Assembly (NCBI GenBank): GCA_934098375.1
Contig: CAKOOC010000009.1
Location: 1-36,967 of the forward strand
Direction: 5' to 3'
DNA from: an uncultured Bacilli bacterium
Lineage (GTDB): Bacteria; Bacillota_I; Bacilli_A; RF39; UBA660
Length of the DNA stretch: 36,967 nt
The notes below the pieces were generated by a model, which worked only from the letters and a program-made list of their open reading frames with translations, was not told the DNA's origin and made no database searches. Of this stretch, positions 16,337-24,423 are shown one piece after another. The position numbers and the translations under genes are program-made. Within the stretch, counting starts at the first letter, position 1; each line of letters begins with the position of its first letter.

Positions 16337-16990
16337 ATGGAATTATTTACAGTAGTAACGAGAACCACGTTTTTTTACTTCTTTGTAGCTGTTTGTTATA
16401 GATTTATGGGTAAAAGAGAAGTAGGGCAGCTTGGCATTATTGACCTTATTGTTTCCATCCTAATTGCAGAACTTGTTGCCATCAGCATTGAAAACACCGA
16501 TAAATCTATTTTACTAACCATCATGCCCATAAGTGTTTTAGTTATAATCGAAATTGCCTTTGCTTTTATCTCTATAAAATCTAGGAGATTTAGAACCTTT
16601 ATAACGGGAAAGCCTAGCATTATCATTAATCATGGAAAAATAAACTATAAGGAAATGATAAAACAAAGATATAGTCTAGATGATTTATTATTTAGTTTAA
16701 GACAAAAAGAAATAAAATCGATTGAAGATGTCGAATATGCTTTTTTAGAAACCAATGGCACCTTAAGTATCTTTAAATATAACTTACTAAAACTAAATAC
16801 TAATTATCCTATTGCTTTAATAATTGATGGTGTTATACAAACTGAAACTCTAAAAAATATCAAGAAAAACAAACTTTGGCTAAACTACTATTTAGTTAAA
16901 CAAAAGGTTGATTTAAAAGATGTCTTTTATGCATTTTATAAAAATAAAAAAGTCTATATTATCAATAAAAAAGATATAGTAAATGTCTAA
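16337..16990 (+). CDS. DUF421/YetF-family membrane protein
   Basis: A 217-residue protein of the YetF (DUF421) family. Three hydrophobic helices lie in roughly the first 80 residues, with the family signature GKREVGQLGIIDLIVSILIA, followed by a cytosolic alpha/beta part (SRRFRTFITGKPSIIINHGK, then LDDLLFSLRQKEIKSIEDVEYAFLETNGTLS). Members are membrane proteins of poorly known role; the B. subtilis homologues have been linked to sporulation and spore germination. The ATG at 16337 follows a GGTGA site. It stands alone between the murB terminator and the next gene, whose own promoter may lie near 17023-17050 (TTGCTT, TATTAT, 16-base spacing). Confidence 0.88.
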   Translation: MELFTVVTRTTFFYFFVAVCYRFMGKREVGQLGIIDLIVSILIAELVAISIENTDKSILLTIMPISVLVIIEIAFAFISIKSRRFRTFITGKPSIIINHGKINYKEMIKQRYSLDDLLFSLRQKEIKSIEDVEYAFLETNGTLSIFKYNLLKLNTNYPIALIIDGVIQTETLKNIKKNKLWLNYYLVKQKVDLKDVFYAFYKNKKVYIINKKDIVNV

Positions 16991-17078
16991 CAAAATGTAA
17001 ACTTTATGCTAATTTACACTTATTGCTTTATCCCTTAAAAAAAGTATTATATTATATTAAGGTAAGGAGTAATGCAGT

Positions 17079-17768
17079 ATGAAAAATGGTTTAGGTTATT
17101 TAATAAAATTAATTGTAAGTATTTTACTTATAATGTATACAGAAACTTACTTTTGGCGCTTAATGAACGCTTTAGATATAAACTTAAGTAATATTAATTC
17201 TAATATAATATCATTAGTCATATATATAATCTTATTTGCTTTAATTTTTCTAGTATATCGTGCCGAAATAAAAAGTGCTTTTAGTAAATTTGATAATAAA
17301 ATCGGAACTAACTTACTTTATACTTTAGTAGCTTTCATAATAATTTTTGCCTCTATGATGTTAACTAATTATATTGTAAAAGTCTTAGCAAACGCTTTTA
17401 GTGTCAATTATTTAGGATTATCATTCACTAATATATTTAATAAACCATTTAACATTGACTTAATAGTAATATTTCTTAAAGATATTATAATCATACCTGC
17501 TATTAAAGTTATTGTCTTTGTTTTAGGAGTTAATAATCTTTTTGAAGGTAAGACTGGCATTTTCTTTAGTGGTCTTTTATACGCCTTATATAAAGCTTAT
17601 ATCATTAAAGGAACCTTTATATTCTTACTAATTAATGTCATTCCATATCTTATCTTATTTATTTTACTATCATATGTATATAAGAAAAATTCCAATATCG
17701 CCTTTAGTATTATTACCTACATTTTTTATGAATTATTTGCTAGTTTATTAATCGGAAAATTAATGTGA
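17079..17768 (+). CDS. Multi-pass membrane protein, possibly a decayed CPBP relative
   Basis: A 229-residue very hydrophobic protein with about seven predicted membrane segments. It sits immediately upstream of a CPBP-family protease and has similar length and helix spacing. However, it lacks the EExxxR, FxxxH and HxxxN residues of the active family, so it could be an inactive paralogue or an unrelated membrane protein. The ATG at 17079 follows AAGGAG at 17064-17069. The next gene starts 7 bases after its TGA stop, so the two form an operon. Specific function unknown. Confidence 0.6.
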   Translation: MKNGLGYLIKLIVSILLIMYTETYFWRLMNALDINLSNINSNIISLVIYIILFALIFLVYRAEIKSAFSKFDNKIGTNLLYTLVAFIIIFASMMLTNYIVKVLANAFSVNYLGLSFTNIFNKPFNIDLIVIFLKDIIIIPAIKVIVFVLGVNNLFEGKTGIFFSGLLYALYKAYIIKGTFIFLLINVIPYLILFILLSYVYKKNSNIAFSIITYIFYELFASLLIGKLM

Positions 17769-17775
17769 GGATAAC

Positions 17776-18462
17776 ATGAAACAAAAAATATTAAATATTT
17801 TAAAAATAATTTTATTACTAATTCTATTTTTTAATATTGGTAGTATAGTAAATTATTTATTAGGCTTTATTGGCCTAAATAAAACATCATTTAATTATAA
17901 CGATGCAGTATATTTAGAAGCCTTATGTGAATGTTTACTATTTATCGCGGTAATTATTTTATACCGAAAAACTTTAAATGGAGATTTTACTAATTTAAGA
18001 AAGAACTTTAATATCAGTGAATTTCTTAAATTCTTATGTATATTCTTAGTTGTAAAAATTGTAAGTAGTTTGGTAACCGGCATAATAAGTATAATTATTG
18101 GTATCGATTTAACTGTAAGTGAAAATCAAAACATCATTAATGTCTTATCAGCTTCATCGCCCATTTTAATGCTTATTACATCTGCTTTTTTAGCGCCTCT
18201 AGTAGAAGAGGGAATATTTCGTTTAGGCTTTCGTCAAATTATAAAAAATCAATATGTTTTTATCTTAATAAGTAGTTTAGTATTTGGTTTAATGCATATT
18301 TTTCCTACTGAATTGCCTTTAGCAGAAGCCTTAACTTATGGCATTGTCTATGTTTCAATTGGTGTCGCATTATCTTGGACTTACGTAAAATCAAATAATA
18401 TTTGGTATGTAATCTTGATTCATGCTATCAATAATTTTTTAAGCATGTTAGTGCTATTATAA
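17776..18462 (+). CDS. CPBP-family intramembrane glutamic protease (Abi)
   Basis: A 228-residue membrane protein with the motifs of CaaX protease/bacteriocin-processing (CPBP, Abi) enzymes. Motif 1 is E144-E145...R149 in APLVEEGIFRLGFRQ, motif 2 is H174 in FGLMHIF, and motif 4 is H216...N220 in HAINN. About six to eight hydrophobic segments are visible. Family members cleave proteins or peptides inside the membrane and some give bacteriocin self-immunity; the substrate here is unknown. A GAGGATAAC stretch overlapping the upstream stop serves as ribosome binding site. Co-transcribed with the preceding membrane gene. Confidence 0.9.
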   Translation: MKQKILNILKIILLLILFFNIGSIVNYLLGFIGLNKTSFNYNDAVYLEALCECLLFIAVIILYRKTLNGDFTNLRKNFNISEFLKFLCIFLVVKIVSSLVTGIISIIIGIDLTVSENQNIINVLSASSPILMLITSAFLAPLVEEGIFRLGFRQIIKNQYVFILISSLVFGLMHIFPTELPLAEALTYGIVYVSIGVALSWTYVKSNNIWYVILIHAINNFLSMLVLL

Positions 18463-18468
18463 TTAAAT

Positions 18469-18497
18469 TTGAAATTGTAACGAAAAAAGTTTATAAT
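18469..18497 (+). promoter_or_regulatory. Promoter upstream of the anchored protein
   Basis: TTGAAA (18469-18474), a 17-base spacer, and consensus TATAAT (18492-18497); the ATG is 25 bases beyond. Confidence 0.7.
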
Positions 18498-18521
18498 AGA
18501 AAGAAATTTTGGTGATTTAAA

Positions 18522-19007
18522 ATGAAAGAAGTATTAGAAAATTTATTTGGGTTTATTTATACCCTTAGTATGGGAGATTATTTCTTCTTTATAGGAACAT
18601 TTTTATTAATTGTCTTATTTGTCTATATTTTATATTTAATTAAATGTAGTGAAGAAAATCCTTCTTCCAAAACTAATGACGAGTTTGACATCGAAACTGC
18701 CTGCAAACAAATAGAAGATGAATATAAAGGCGAAAATATAAAATTAACTAGTTATGAAGAAGAGCAAGAAAAAACCGCTATTATTAGTTATGATGAATTA
18801 AAAAAAGCTAGTCAGCAAAATAATATAAATTACGATGATACTTTTGAATATGAACTTCCTAGTTTATCAGTTAAAAAATTTGATTTAAATGCTAAAGAAA
18901 GTGCCTTTCCTAGTGAAAATAAATTAGAAGTAAAATTAATGAGTTATGATAAAGAAGAAGATTTCTTAAGAGCTTTAAAAGAATTACAAAGTAATCTAAA
19001 TAGTTAG
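18522..19007 (+). CDS. Membrane-anchored acidic protein, unknown
   Basis: A 161-residue protein with one hydrophobic segment at about residues 20-41 and a hydrophilic, Glu/Lys-rich remainder without Cys clusters or known motifs. The charge pattern (KCSEENPSSK directly after the membrane helix) suggests a single-pass protein with a cytosolic tail. It has its own promoter (18469-18497) and a TTTGGTGAT ribosome binding site. Flanked by the CPBP protease and mtaB, neither of which suggests a role. I do not recognise the family. Confidence 0.7.
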   Translation: MKEVLENLFGFIYTLSMGDYFFFIGTFLLIVLFVYILYLIKCSEENPSSKTNDEFDIETACKQIEDEYKGENIKLTSYEEEQEKTAIISYDELKKASQQNNINYDDTFEYELPSLSVKKFDLNAKESAFPSENKLEVKLMSYDKEEDFLRALKELQSNLNS

Positions 19008-19053
19008 ATGAAATGTAATTTTTTTATGTTTATCTAAATAAACATTTCTTTAA

Positions 19054-19082
19054 TTGACAACTAAATTTGAAATTGTTATTAT
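19054..19082 (+). promoter_or_regulatory. Strong promoter in the mtaB upstream region
   Basis: TTGACA (19054-19059), exactly 17 bases, TATTAT (19077-19082). A transcript starting near 19090 would carry a leader of about 95 bases before mtaB, or could be a small RNA; no structure stands out. Confidence 0.55.
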
Positions 19083-19151
19083 ATCTAGTGCATTTAAAGG
19101 GATTAAAAATTAAATAAAGATATTATTTCTAACAATTAATTTAAAATTGCA

Positions 19152-19160
19152 TGGTATAAT
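19152..19160 (+). promoter_or_regulatory. Extended -10 element before mtaB
   Basis: TGGTATAAT (TG-N-TATAAT) lies 24 bases before the mtaB ATG, with no good -35 box. A second, proximal start for mtaB is likely. Confidence 0.5.
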
Positions 19161-19184
19161 ATCTAAGAAATAGAGGTTGTAAAA

Positions 19185-20447
19185 ATGAAAATATTTATTG
19201 AAACTTTAGGTTGTAAAGTAAATACCTATGAATCAGAAGTTATAAAAAGTAATTTTTTAAATAATGGATACGATGAAGCAAATACCTTAGAAGAAGCTGA
19301 TGTTATAATTATTAATACGTGCTCAGTAACAAACCAAAGTGACGCAAAATCTCGTAAAGTTATTAGAAATGCTAAAAGAAGAAATGAAAAAGCCATAATT
19401 GCTGTCTGTGGTTGTTCAAGTCAAAATCATCAAAAAGAATTATTACCCCTAGATATCGATATTCTTATTGGTAATAAAGATAAAACTAAAATAGTAGATA
19501 TGGTTAACGAATATCAAAAAAATCATCAAAAAATCGTTAAATTTTACGATATGAAAAATACTGATTTTGAAAATATGTTAATAAAAAATTATGAAGACCG
19601 AACTAGAGCGTTCGTTAAAATTCAAGACGGCTGTAATAACTACTGTACTTATTGTATTATTCCTTATTTAAGAGGTACTATTCGTAATAAAGATTTTAAT
19701 GAATCTGTAGAAGAAATCAAAGAATTAGTAGAAAGTGGTTTTAAAGAAATTGTTTTAACGGGAATACATACCGGTAGTTACCCTGAATTTACTAAACTTA
19801 TAAAAGAAATTTCTAAAATTGACAAACTAGAAAGAATCAGAATAAGCAGTATTGAAATCACTGAACTAAATGATGAATTTTTAGAAGAATTAAAGAACAA
19901 TCCTAAGATTTGTAATCATTTGCATATTCCTATTCAAAGTGGTTCAAATAATGTTTTGAAAGCCATGAACCGCAAATATGATGTAAATAAATTTAAAGAA
20001 ATTATAAATAAAATTAGAGAGGTTAGACCAGATATTAATATTACAACTGATTTAATAGTTGGTTTTCCATCGGAAACTTTAAAAGATTTTGCCGAAACTA
20101 TCGAAACTGTAAAATCTATTAAATTTGGTAAAATTCATGTTTTTCCATATTCTAAAAGAGATGGCACTGTCGCTGCCAAAATGAAAAACTTAGTAACCGA
20201 TCAAGAAAAGAAAAGACGTACTCATATCATGTTAGAACTATCTGATAAGATGGAGGAAGAGTACTATAATTTATTTCTTCATCAAAATTTAAATGTTCTT
20301 ATTGAAGAGTATCATGATGATTATTCAGTCGGCCATACTTCAAATTATATTAAAGTTCATATTAAAGAAAAATTAAATCACAATGAAAACTACACAGTTG
20401 AAATAACTGATATTAAAGGCACTATGGTTTACGGAAAACGTATATAA
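19185..20447 (+). CDS. mtaB: tRNA t6A37 methylthiotransferase
   Basis: A radical-SAM enzyme that adds a methylthio group to t6A at tRNA position 37, giving ms2t6A. The 420 residues show the UPF0004 N-domain with three cluster cysteines (C10 in the MtaB-typical LGCKVNTYESE, one in NTCSV, one in CGCSSQ), the radical-SAM CNNYCTYC motif (C150, C154, C157), LTGIHTGSY, a conserved HIPIQSGS segment, and a C-terminal TRAM-like region. The GCKVNTYE form separates MtaB from MiaB. Length is normal. The ATG at 19185 follows AGAGGTTG. The terminator downstream (20471-20497) is part of the G-tract promoter cassette. Confidence 0.93.
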   Translation: MKIFIETLGCKVNTYESEVIKSNFLNNGYDEANTLEEADVIIINTCSVTNQSDAKSRKVIRNAKRRNEKAIIAVCGCSSQNHQKELLPLDIDILIGNKDKTKIVDMVNEYQKNHQKIVKFYDMKNTDFENMLIKNYEDRTRAFVKIQDGCNNYCTYCIIPYLRGTIRNKDFNESVEEIKELVESGFKEIVLTGIHTGSYPEFTKLIKEISKIDKLERIRISSIEITELNDEFLEELKNNPKICNHLHIPIQSGSNNVLKAMNRKYDVNKFKEIINKIREVRPDINITTDLIVGFPSETLKDFAETIETVKSIKFGKIHVFPYSKRDGTVAAKMKNLVTDQEKKRRTHIMLELSDKMEEEYYNLFLHQNLNVLIEEYHDDYSVGHTSNYIKVHIKEKLNHNENYTVEITDIKGTMVYGKRI

Positions 20448-20470
20448 AGTATATAACCTAAATATACAAT

Positions 20471-20497
20471 GTCTATGGTTAATACCATAGACTTTTT
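20471..20497 (+). terminator. Intrinsic terminator of mtaB, part of the promoter cassette
   Basis: GTCTATGGT (20471-20479), loop TAAT, ACCATAGAC (20484-20492) and five T. The arm sequence and the bases after it (TTTTTG, then TATGCA and ATTAACTTGACATGGG) match those after surface gene 1 (1658-1730), although the upstream genes are unrelated. Confidence 0.85.
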
Positions 20498-20514
20498 GTA
20501 TGCACAATATTAAC

Positions 20515-20539
20515 TTGACATGGGGGGTATTTATATAAT
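20515..20539 (+). promoter_or_regulatory. G-tract promoter, copy 3 (short spacer)
   Basis: TTGACA (20515-20520) and TATAAT (20534-20539) are separated by only 13 bases: T, six G (20522-20527) and TATTTA. The spacing is four short of ideal, so this copy is predicted weak or off in the sequenced state. The leader AGATAGAAAATATCGGGTGA is shared with copies 1 and 2. Confidence 0.75.
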
Positions 20540-20568
20540 TAGATAGAAAATATCGGGTGAAATTGTGA

Positions 20569-22299
20569 ATGAAAGATGTTAAAAAAAATAATGCGATTAT
20601 TGTAATGTTTATAGTAGTTTTAACAATGGTAATTGGGATAGGTTTATCATATGCATTCTTTTCAGCTAGAATAAGTGGAGAAGAAAGTGAATCAACTATT
20701 GTAATGGAAGCTGGAAGTTTATCTATAGAATATGCCGATTTATCTAATGCTATAACGGTATCGAAAATATATCCTAAGGAAGATGCTTGGGTAACTAAAG
20801 AATTTAAAGTAACCGGCAAAAATACAACAGATTTAGTATTATTTTATAAAATAAAAATAGTCTTAGATAATAACGAATTTGAAGGTTTAGGTTTAAGTTA
20901 TAGTTTAGAAAGTAAAAGCACAGGAAATAATGGAAATATTATCCCAAGTATAAGTAAAGAATATATTGGAAAAGATGATGTTAATTTAGGCCAAGGATAT
21001 TTTGTTAATACAGGAAGTACATCAAAAGAACATAAATACACTTTAAAAATATATTTTAAAAATAATGGCGAAGATCAAAATTATTTACAAGGAGCTAAAT
21101 TTGCTGCCCATATAGAAATAGAATCAGGAGATAAAGCAGTAGAAGTATCACCAAAAGGATGGGACGAAGCAGGAAGTGGAACCCTACTAGCAGGAATAAA
21201 AGCAAAATATCCAACTATAATGCAGCCCTTAACCAATCCAGGAAAAGAAGGATCACCTGTAAATGAAGCAGTACTAGCAGGAGCGCCAGATGACTATGGC
21301 ATGAGTTATTATTTTAGAGGAAATGTAACGAATAATTATGTACAGTTTGCAAATAAGTGCTGGAGAATCGTAAGAGTAACAGGAGATGGCTCAATTAAAT
21401 TAGTACTTCATAATGATAATGTAAATAAAGTAGCAAGTCCATGTGCATCATCAAATAATACTTCAACCGCTGCCTTTGCAAGATATAGTGGAACAACATA
21501 TGAAACTAAATATAATGCACAAACAAATGACAATGCTTATATGGGGTTTATGTATGGAACTGCTGGATCAAGTAAATATGCCGAAACCCATGCAAATATA
21601 AATAAGAGTACCATTTTACAAAATTTAGAAACATGGTATAAAAACAACTTAGCAAGTTATCAAACTAAATTAGCAGATACCATCTGGTGTAATGATAAAA
21701 GTACAAAAACTAATCAAACTATGATAACATCATATTTAAATACCACAACTAATAAATTAAATAAAAGTAGTGGCAATTATCCAGGACTCGGATACGGAAC
21801 AAATTACACATTATATAGTGTCAGACAAGGGGTTAGATCAAATTATTATTATATAGATACTTCAAATAAAACATACGGAACTGTAGGAACAGGTCCAACA
21901 TTAATATGTCCATTAGATAATGATGGCGGGAAGTTATCTAAATTTACAGTTTCAGATACAATTAATGGTAATGGAGCATTAGATTATAAAGTGGGTTTAC
22001 TTACAGTGGACGAAGTATTATATGCTGGAAGTATAGATTATTTTGGATATCAAGCATTAAATTATAATAATTCATCAATAAATAGTTATTTAAGAGAAAA
22101 TGCAAGTAATTTGTATTGGTCCTTTTCGCCTAATTACTTCGCTGGTAACGCCAACGTGCTTTACGTGGGAGACCATGGCTTTGTCACCGGCTATTGGGTG
22201 ACGTTCGCGATCGGTCTTCGTCCGGCAGTTTCTCTTACGAGCACAACGACGATATCTGGAGGAAATGGCACTTCATCAAATCCGTTTGTAATAAATTAA
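20569..22299 (+). CDS. TasA-like surface protein with C-type-lectin-like C-terminus
   Basis: A 576-residue exported protein. A KKNN basic start and hydrophobic segment (about 10-30) end in SYAFFSARISG, like the SipW-processed TasA/camelysin family; residues about 35-190 look like that beta-rich fold. From about 250 (NYVQFANKCWRIVRVTGDGSIKLV) to the end it resembles DUF6273/formylglycine-enzyme-like lectin folds, with a YWSFSP...GLRPAVSL ending. Codons 517-557 are unusually GC-rich and adenine-poor (see separate entry). The ATG at 20569 lies 9 bases after GGGTGA. It is driven by the third G-tract promoter. No SipW peptidase or sortase lies in the window. A phase-variable surface ligand-binding protein is the likely role, by inference. 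Confidence 0.8.
   Translation: MKDVKKNNAIIVMFIVVLTMVIGIGLSYAFFSARISGEESESTIVMEAGSLSIEYADLSNAITVSKIYPKEDAWVTKEFKVTGKNTTDLVLFYKIKIVLDNNEFEGLGLSYSLESKSTGNNGNIIPSISKEYIGKDDVNLGQGYFVNTGSTSKEHKYTLKIYFKNNGEDQNYLQGAKFAAHIEIESGDKAVEVSPKGWDEAGSGTLLAGIKAKYPTIMQPLTNPGKEGSPVNEAVLAGAPDDYGMSYYFRGNVTNNYVQFANKCWRIVRVTGDGSIKLVLHNDNVNKVASPCASSNNTSTAAFARYSGTTYETKYNAQTNDNAYMGFMYGTAGSSKYAETHANINKSTILQNLETWYKNNLASYQTKLADTIWCNDKSTKTNQTMITSYLNTTTNKLNKSSGNYPGLGYGTNYTLYSVRQGVRSNYYYIDTSNKTYGTVGTGPTLICPLDNDGGKLSKFTVSDTINGNGALDYKVGLLTVDEVLYAGSIDYFGYQALNYNNSSINSYLRENASNLYWSFSPNYFAGNANVLYVGDHGFVTGYWVTFAIGLRPAVSLTSTTTISGGNGTSSNPFVIN
22117..22240 (+). other. Candidate DGR variable region
   Basis: Within an AT-rich gene, 22121-22230 is about 55% GC with about 15% adenine by hand count; the 60 bases from 22021 have about 22% GC and 40% adenine. 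It encodes the final lectin-like segment from W517 to the GLRPAVSL motif. That is where diversity-generating retroelements place their variable region, and adenine depletion is the expected footprint of adenine-specific mutagenesis. No template repeat or reverse transcriptase was found in the window, so they would have to be elsewhere. Confidence 0.5.
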
Positions 22300-22354
22300 C
22301 ATTAAAAATGTAAAATATCGTCTTTTATACCATTAAAGTAATTTATAATAATTT

Positions 22355-22381
22355 AAAAAGTGCATAATTATGTACTTTTTT
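22355..22381 (+). terminator. Intrinsic terminator of the TasA-like gene
   Basis: AAAAAGTGCATAA is followed directly by TTATGTACTTTTT (one G-U pair), forming a near-perfect hairpin ending in T residues. Confidence 0.75.
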
Positions 22382-22451
22382 ATTAATTTATAATATAATA
22401 ATTACTCAAAGAAAATAATTTTCTTTGAATATAAAGAAAGATGTGGTATTA

Positions 22452-23555
22452 ATGAAAGATATTTCTAGCCAAACAATAAAAGATGTATATGATGAAACAA
22501 AAGAATTCTTAAATGCTAAAAATACGGTATTTACTGAAACTTTATCTGAATTTTATTTGCCCTATTTAGCAGTTTATGAATCACCAAAAATAAAAAGACA
22601 AATCGAAAGTAGCATCAACGCTTATTTAAAAAATCATAATCTAAGAACTAAGCCAAGATTTTCTATTAAGGAAAGCGGTATCATCAAAAAAGACGACGAT
22701 ATAACCATTCAAAAGGTAATTTTCACTTTGCCAACTAGTACCCAATATAATATTGGAGTAGGTGAATCAGAAATTACTTCTAGAAGAAAACAATTTAATA
22801 TTCTATTCAACAATAAAGGAATTACTCTAGAAAGAGATTACTTTGAAAACTTATATGGTTATGACTCTTTTGTTTGTGATGGTAATCCTTTAAATAATTC
22901 ATTTAATATATGGATATCTAAAAACAAAAATTATTTCTCTGTTTTAAGAAAAAATAATAAAAGATTACTTACTACTTTAGAAGGTGTAACTGTTACTGAA
23001 ACCTCCGAAGGCGTAAAAAAAGTTAAAACAAGTAAAAAATATGCTGGTAATATCGCTTTTGATTTAGAATTTAATACAAGTCAAAGTGATAATTTACTTC
23101 TATTAAATTTAAAAGTAACATTATTAAATAAATCACAGTCTAAAACTTATTATATAAAAATAATGGGTGGAAAATTACAAGCTTATTATTTTATTGGTGA
23201 CATTAAAGTTAATCTTTTAGAAAATCCCGCCGAAATAAAAAGATTATATGATGAATTAGCGCCTGCTCTTGATAAAGCATCCTTTACTGCTGAATCATCT
23301 TATGACATTCCAATATTAAAAAAGATAATGGCTTACTTTTTTGAATGTGCTTCCCAAAACAAAACAGCACTATCACCAAATGATTTAACAATAAAAGAAG
23401 TAAGTGCAATTCAAAGAACTGTTATAGAAAATGCTAAAGCTATTGAAGGCGCTATACCTGTTCCTTATTTTAGAAGTAGCATAGGTAAAATAGAATATTC
23501 CTTTATCCAAAGAAAAAGAAATATTCCCTTAGTTTTAACTGATACAAAATATTAG
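22452..23555 (+). CDS. Hypothetical cytosolic protein
   Basis: A 367-residue protein without signal peptide, membrane helix or recognised motif. It is rich in Lys, Asn and Ile. The N-terminal 60 residues look helical, the middle (about 90-230) has alternating hydrophobic strands (FNILFNNKGITLE, NIAFDLEF, LLLNLKVTLLN), and the end is helical. The ATG at 22452 is preferred over an in-frame TTG at 22425 or GTG at 22443 because none of them has a strong ribosome binding site and ATG is the normal start here; this is uncertain. It lies after a terminator, and the next gene starts 61 bases later. Function unknown. Confidence 0.65.
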   Translation: MKDISSQTIKDVYDETKEFLNAKNTVFTETLSEFYLPYLAVYESPKIKRQIESSINAYLKNHNLRTKPRFSIKESGIIKKDDDITIQKVIFTLPTSTQYNIGVGESEITSRRKQFNILFNNKGITLERDYFENLYGYDSFVCDGNPLNNSFNIWISKNKNYFSVLRKNNKRLLTTLEGVTVTETSEGVKKVKTSKKYAGNIAFDLEFNTSQSDNLLLLNLKVTLLNKSQSKTYYIKIMGGKLQAYYFIGDIKVNLLENPAEIKRLYDELAPALDKASFTAESSYDIPILKKIMAYFFECASQNKTALSPNDLTIKEVSAIQRTVIENAKAIEGAIPVPYFRSSIGKIEYSFIQRKRNIPLVLTDTKY

Positions 23556-23616
23556 AAATTAAATAAAAGCTCTTTAAAATATTCTCTAAATTTTATATAA
23601 TTAAAATAGGTGAAAT

Positions 23617-23958
23617 ATGAAAAATATAGTAGATTTAAAGTATCATAATAGTTATGTAAGATTCTTTTATGGTAATTATAAAAAATTATTTAAACCAAAT
23701 GATTATATTGAGCTTTCTAGCTATGATTATAATGGCAATTACCCAGTTTGGTCTAGTTATGATTATTTTATCTATAAAGCCATAACAACGAAAAAGTTAA
23801 ACTCAGATTTGTTTACAGAATTAAATAAACTAAAAGCTGAAAAAGATTATTTTAATGATTATAAACTTATTAAAAAAATTAATAACAAATACAAAGAAAT
23901 TATAAATTTTATTGAAGCAAATACTAATTTAGTATATGGCCTAGATTATGTTGAATAA
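23617..23958 (+). CDS. Small hypothetical protein
   Basis: A 113-residue soluble protein rich in Tyr, Asn, Asp and Lys. The first half has repeated aromatic pairs (RFFYGNYKKLF, SSYDYNGNYPVWSSYDYF); the second half is a likely helix (LNKLKAEKDYFNDYKLIKKINNK). A clean AGGTGA lies 5 bases before the ATG at 23617. A terminator begins at its stop codon. No family recognised and the neighbours do not suggest a role. Confidence 0.7.
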   Translation: MKNIVDLKYHNSYVRFFYGNYKKLFKPNDYIELSSYDYNGNYPVWSSYDYFIYKAITTKKLNSDLFTELNKLKAEKDYFNDYKLIKKINNKYKEIINFIEANTNLVYGLDYVE

Positions 23959-23985
23959 AACTGATAAAAAAATTTATCAGTTTTT
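23957..23985 (+). terminator. Intrinsic terminator after the 113-residue gene
   Basis: AAAACTGATAAA (23957-23968), loop AAAA, TTTATCAGTTTT (23973-23984), ending in a T run. A perfect 12-bp stem that includes the stop codon's last bases. Confidence 0.85.
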
Positions 23986-24013
23986 AAATAATAAAAAAGG
24001 AGTGAAATTTAAA

Positions 24014-24361
24014 ATGAATATAAATGTTAATAGAGTAAAAATCATAGTTACTGTGCCTAGTGATAATATTAAAGAAGTTAGAAATGCTTTATTTGCTCAT
24101 GGTGCCGGAGTTATCGGTAATTACACTAACTGTTCATCAGCAACTAAATCTATCGGAACCTTTAAACCTACTAGCAATGCTAATCCATATATAGGTAAAA
24201 AAGATAATCTAGAAGTAGTTAACGAAGAAAAATTAGAAGTTGTATGTGATATAAAAAATGTCAAAGAAATAATTTTAGCCTTAAGAAAAGTTCATCCTTA
24301 TGAAGAACCCGTTATAGACATAATTCCTTTACTTGATGAAAGTTTCTTTCTAAATAATTAA
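24014..24361 (+). CDS. Stand-alone NIF3/YqfO-type ferredoxin-like domain
   Basis: A 115-residue protein matching the domain inserted in Bacillota NIF3-family proteins (YqfO): VKIIVTVPSDNIKEVRNALF, GAGVIGNYTNCSSATKSIGTF, FKPTSNANPYIG and the end ALRKVHPYEEPVIDIIPL. The metal-binding NIF3 barrel halves are missing, so only the PII/CutA-like module is present, as in some free-standing YqfO-domain proteins. The ATG at 24014 is chosen because AAAAGGAG ends at 24002. An upstream in-frame ATG at 23948 would overlap the previous gene and read through a 12-bp terminator. Function of the stand-alone domain is unknown. Confidence 0.85.
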   Translation: MNINVNRVKIIVTVPSDNIKEVRNALFAHGAGVIGNYTNCSSATKSIGTFKPTSNANPYIGKKDNLEVVNEEKLEVVCDIKNVKEIILALRKVHPYEEPVIDIIPLLDESFFLNN

Positions 24362-24407
24362 GAATAAAAATTCTATTTAATTTGCTCTTTTATTTATAAA
24401 ATGCCTG

Positions 24408-24416
24408 TGTTAAAAT
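24408..24416 (+). promoter_or_regulatory. Extended -10 element placing the start at the recD2 ATG
   Basis: TGTTAAAAT (TG-N-TAAAAT) ends 7 bases before the ATG at 24424, so transcription would begin at or next to the start codon. No ribosome binding site is present, consistent with a leaderless mRNA. Confidence 0.45.
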
Positions 24417-24423
24417 ACAAGTT

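Noticed and set aside
20373..20819. 148-codon minus-strand frame across the mtaB/TasA-like boundary
   Set aside because: It crosses a terminator and a plus-strand promoter, and its product shows no recognisable features.
23948..24013. Longer version of the NIF3-type gene starting at 23948
   Set aside because: It would be encoded through a perfect terminator hairpin and overlap the previous gene; the AAAAGGAG and ATG at 24014 fit better.
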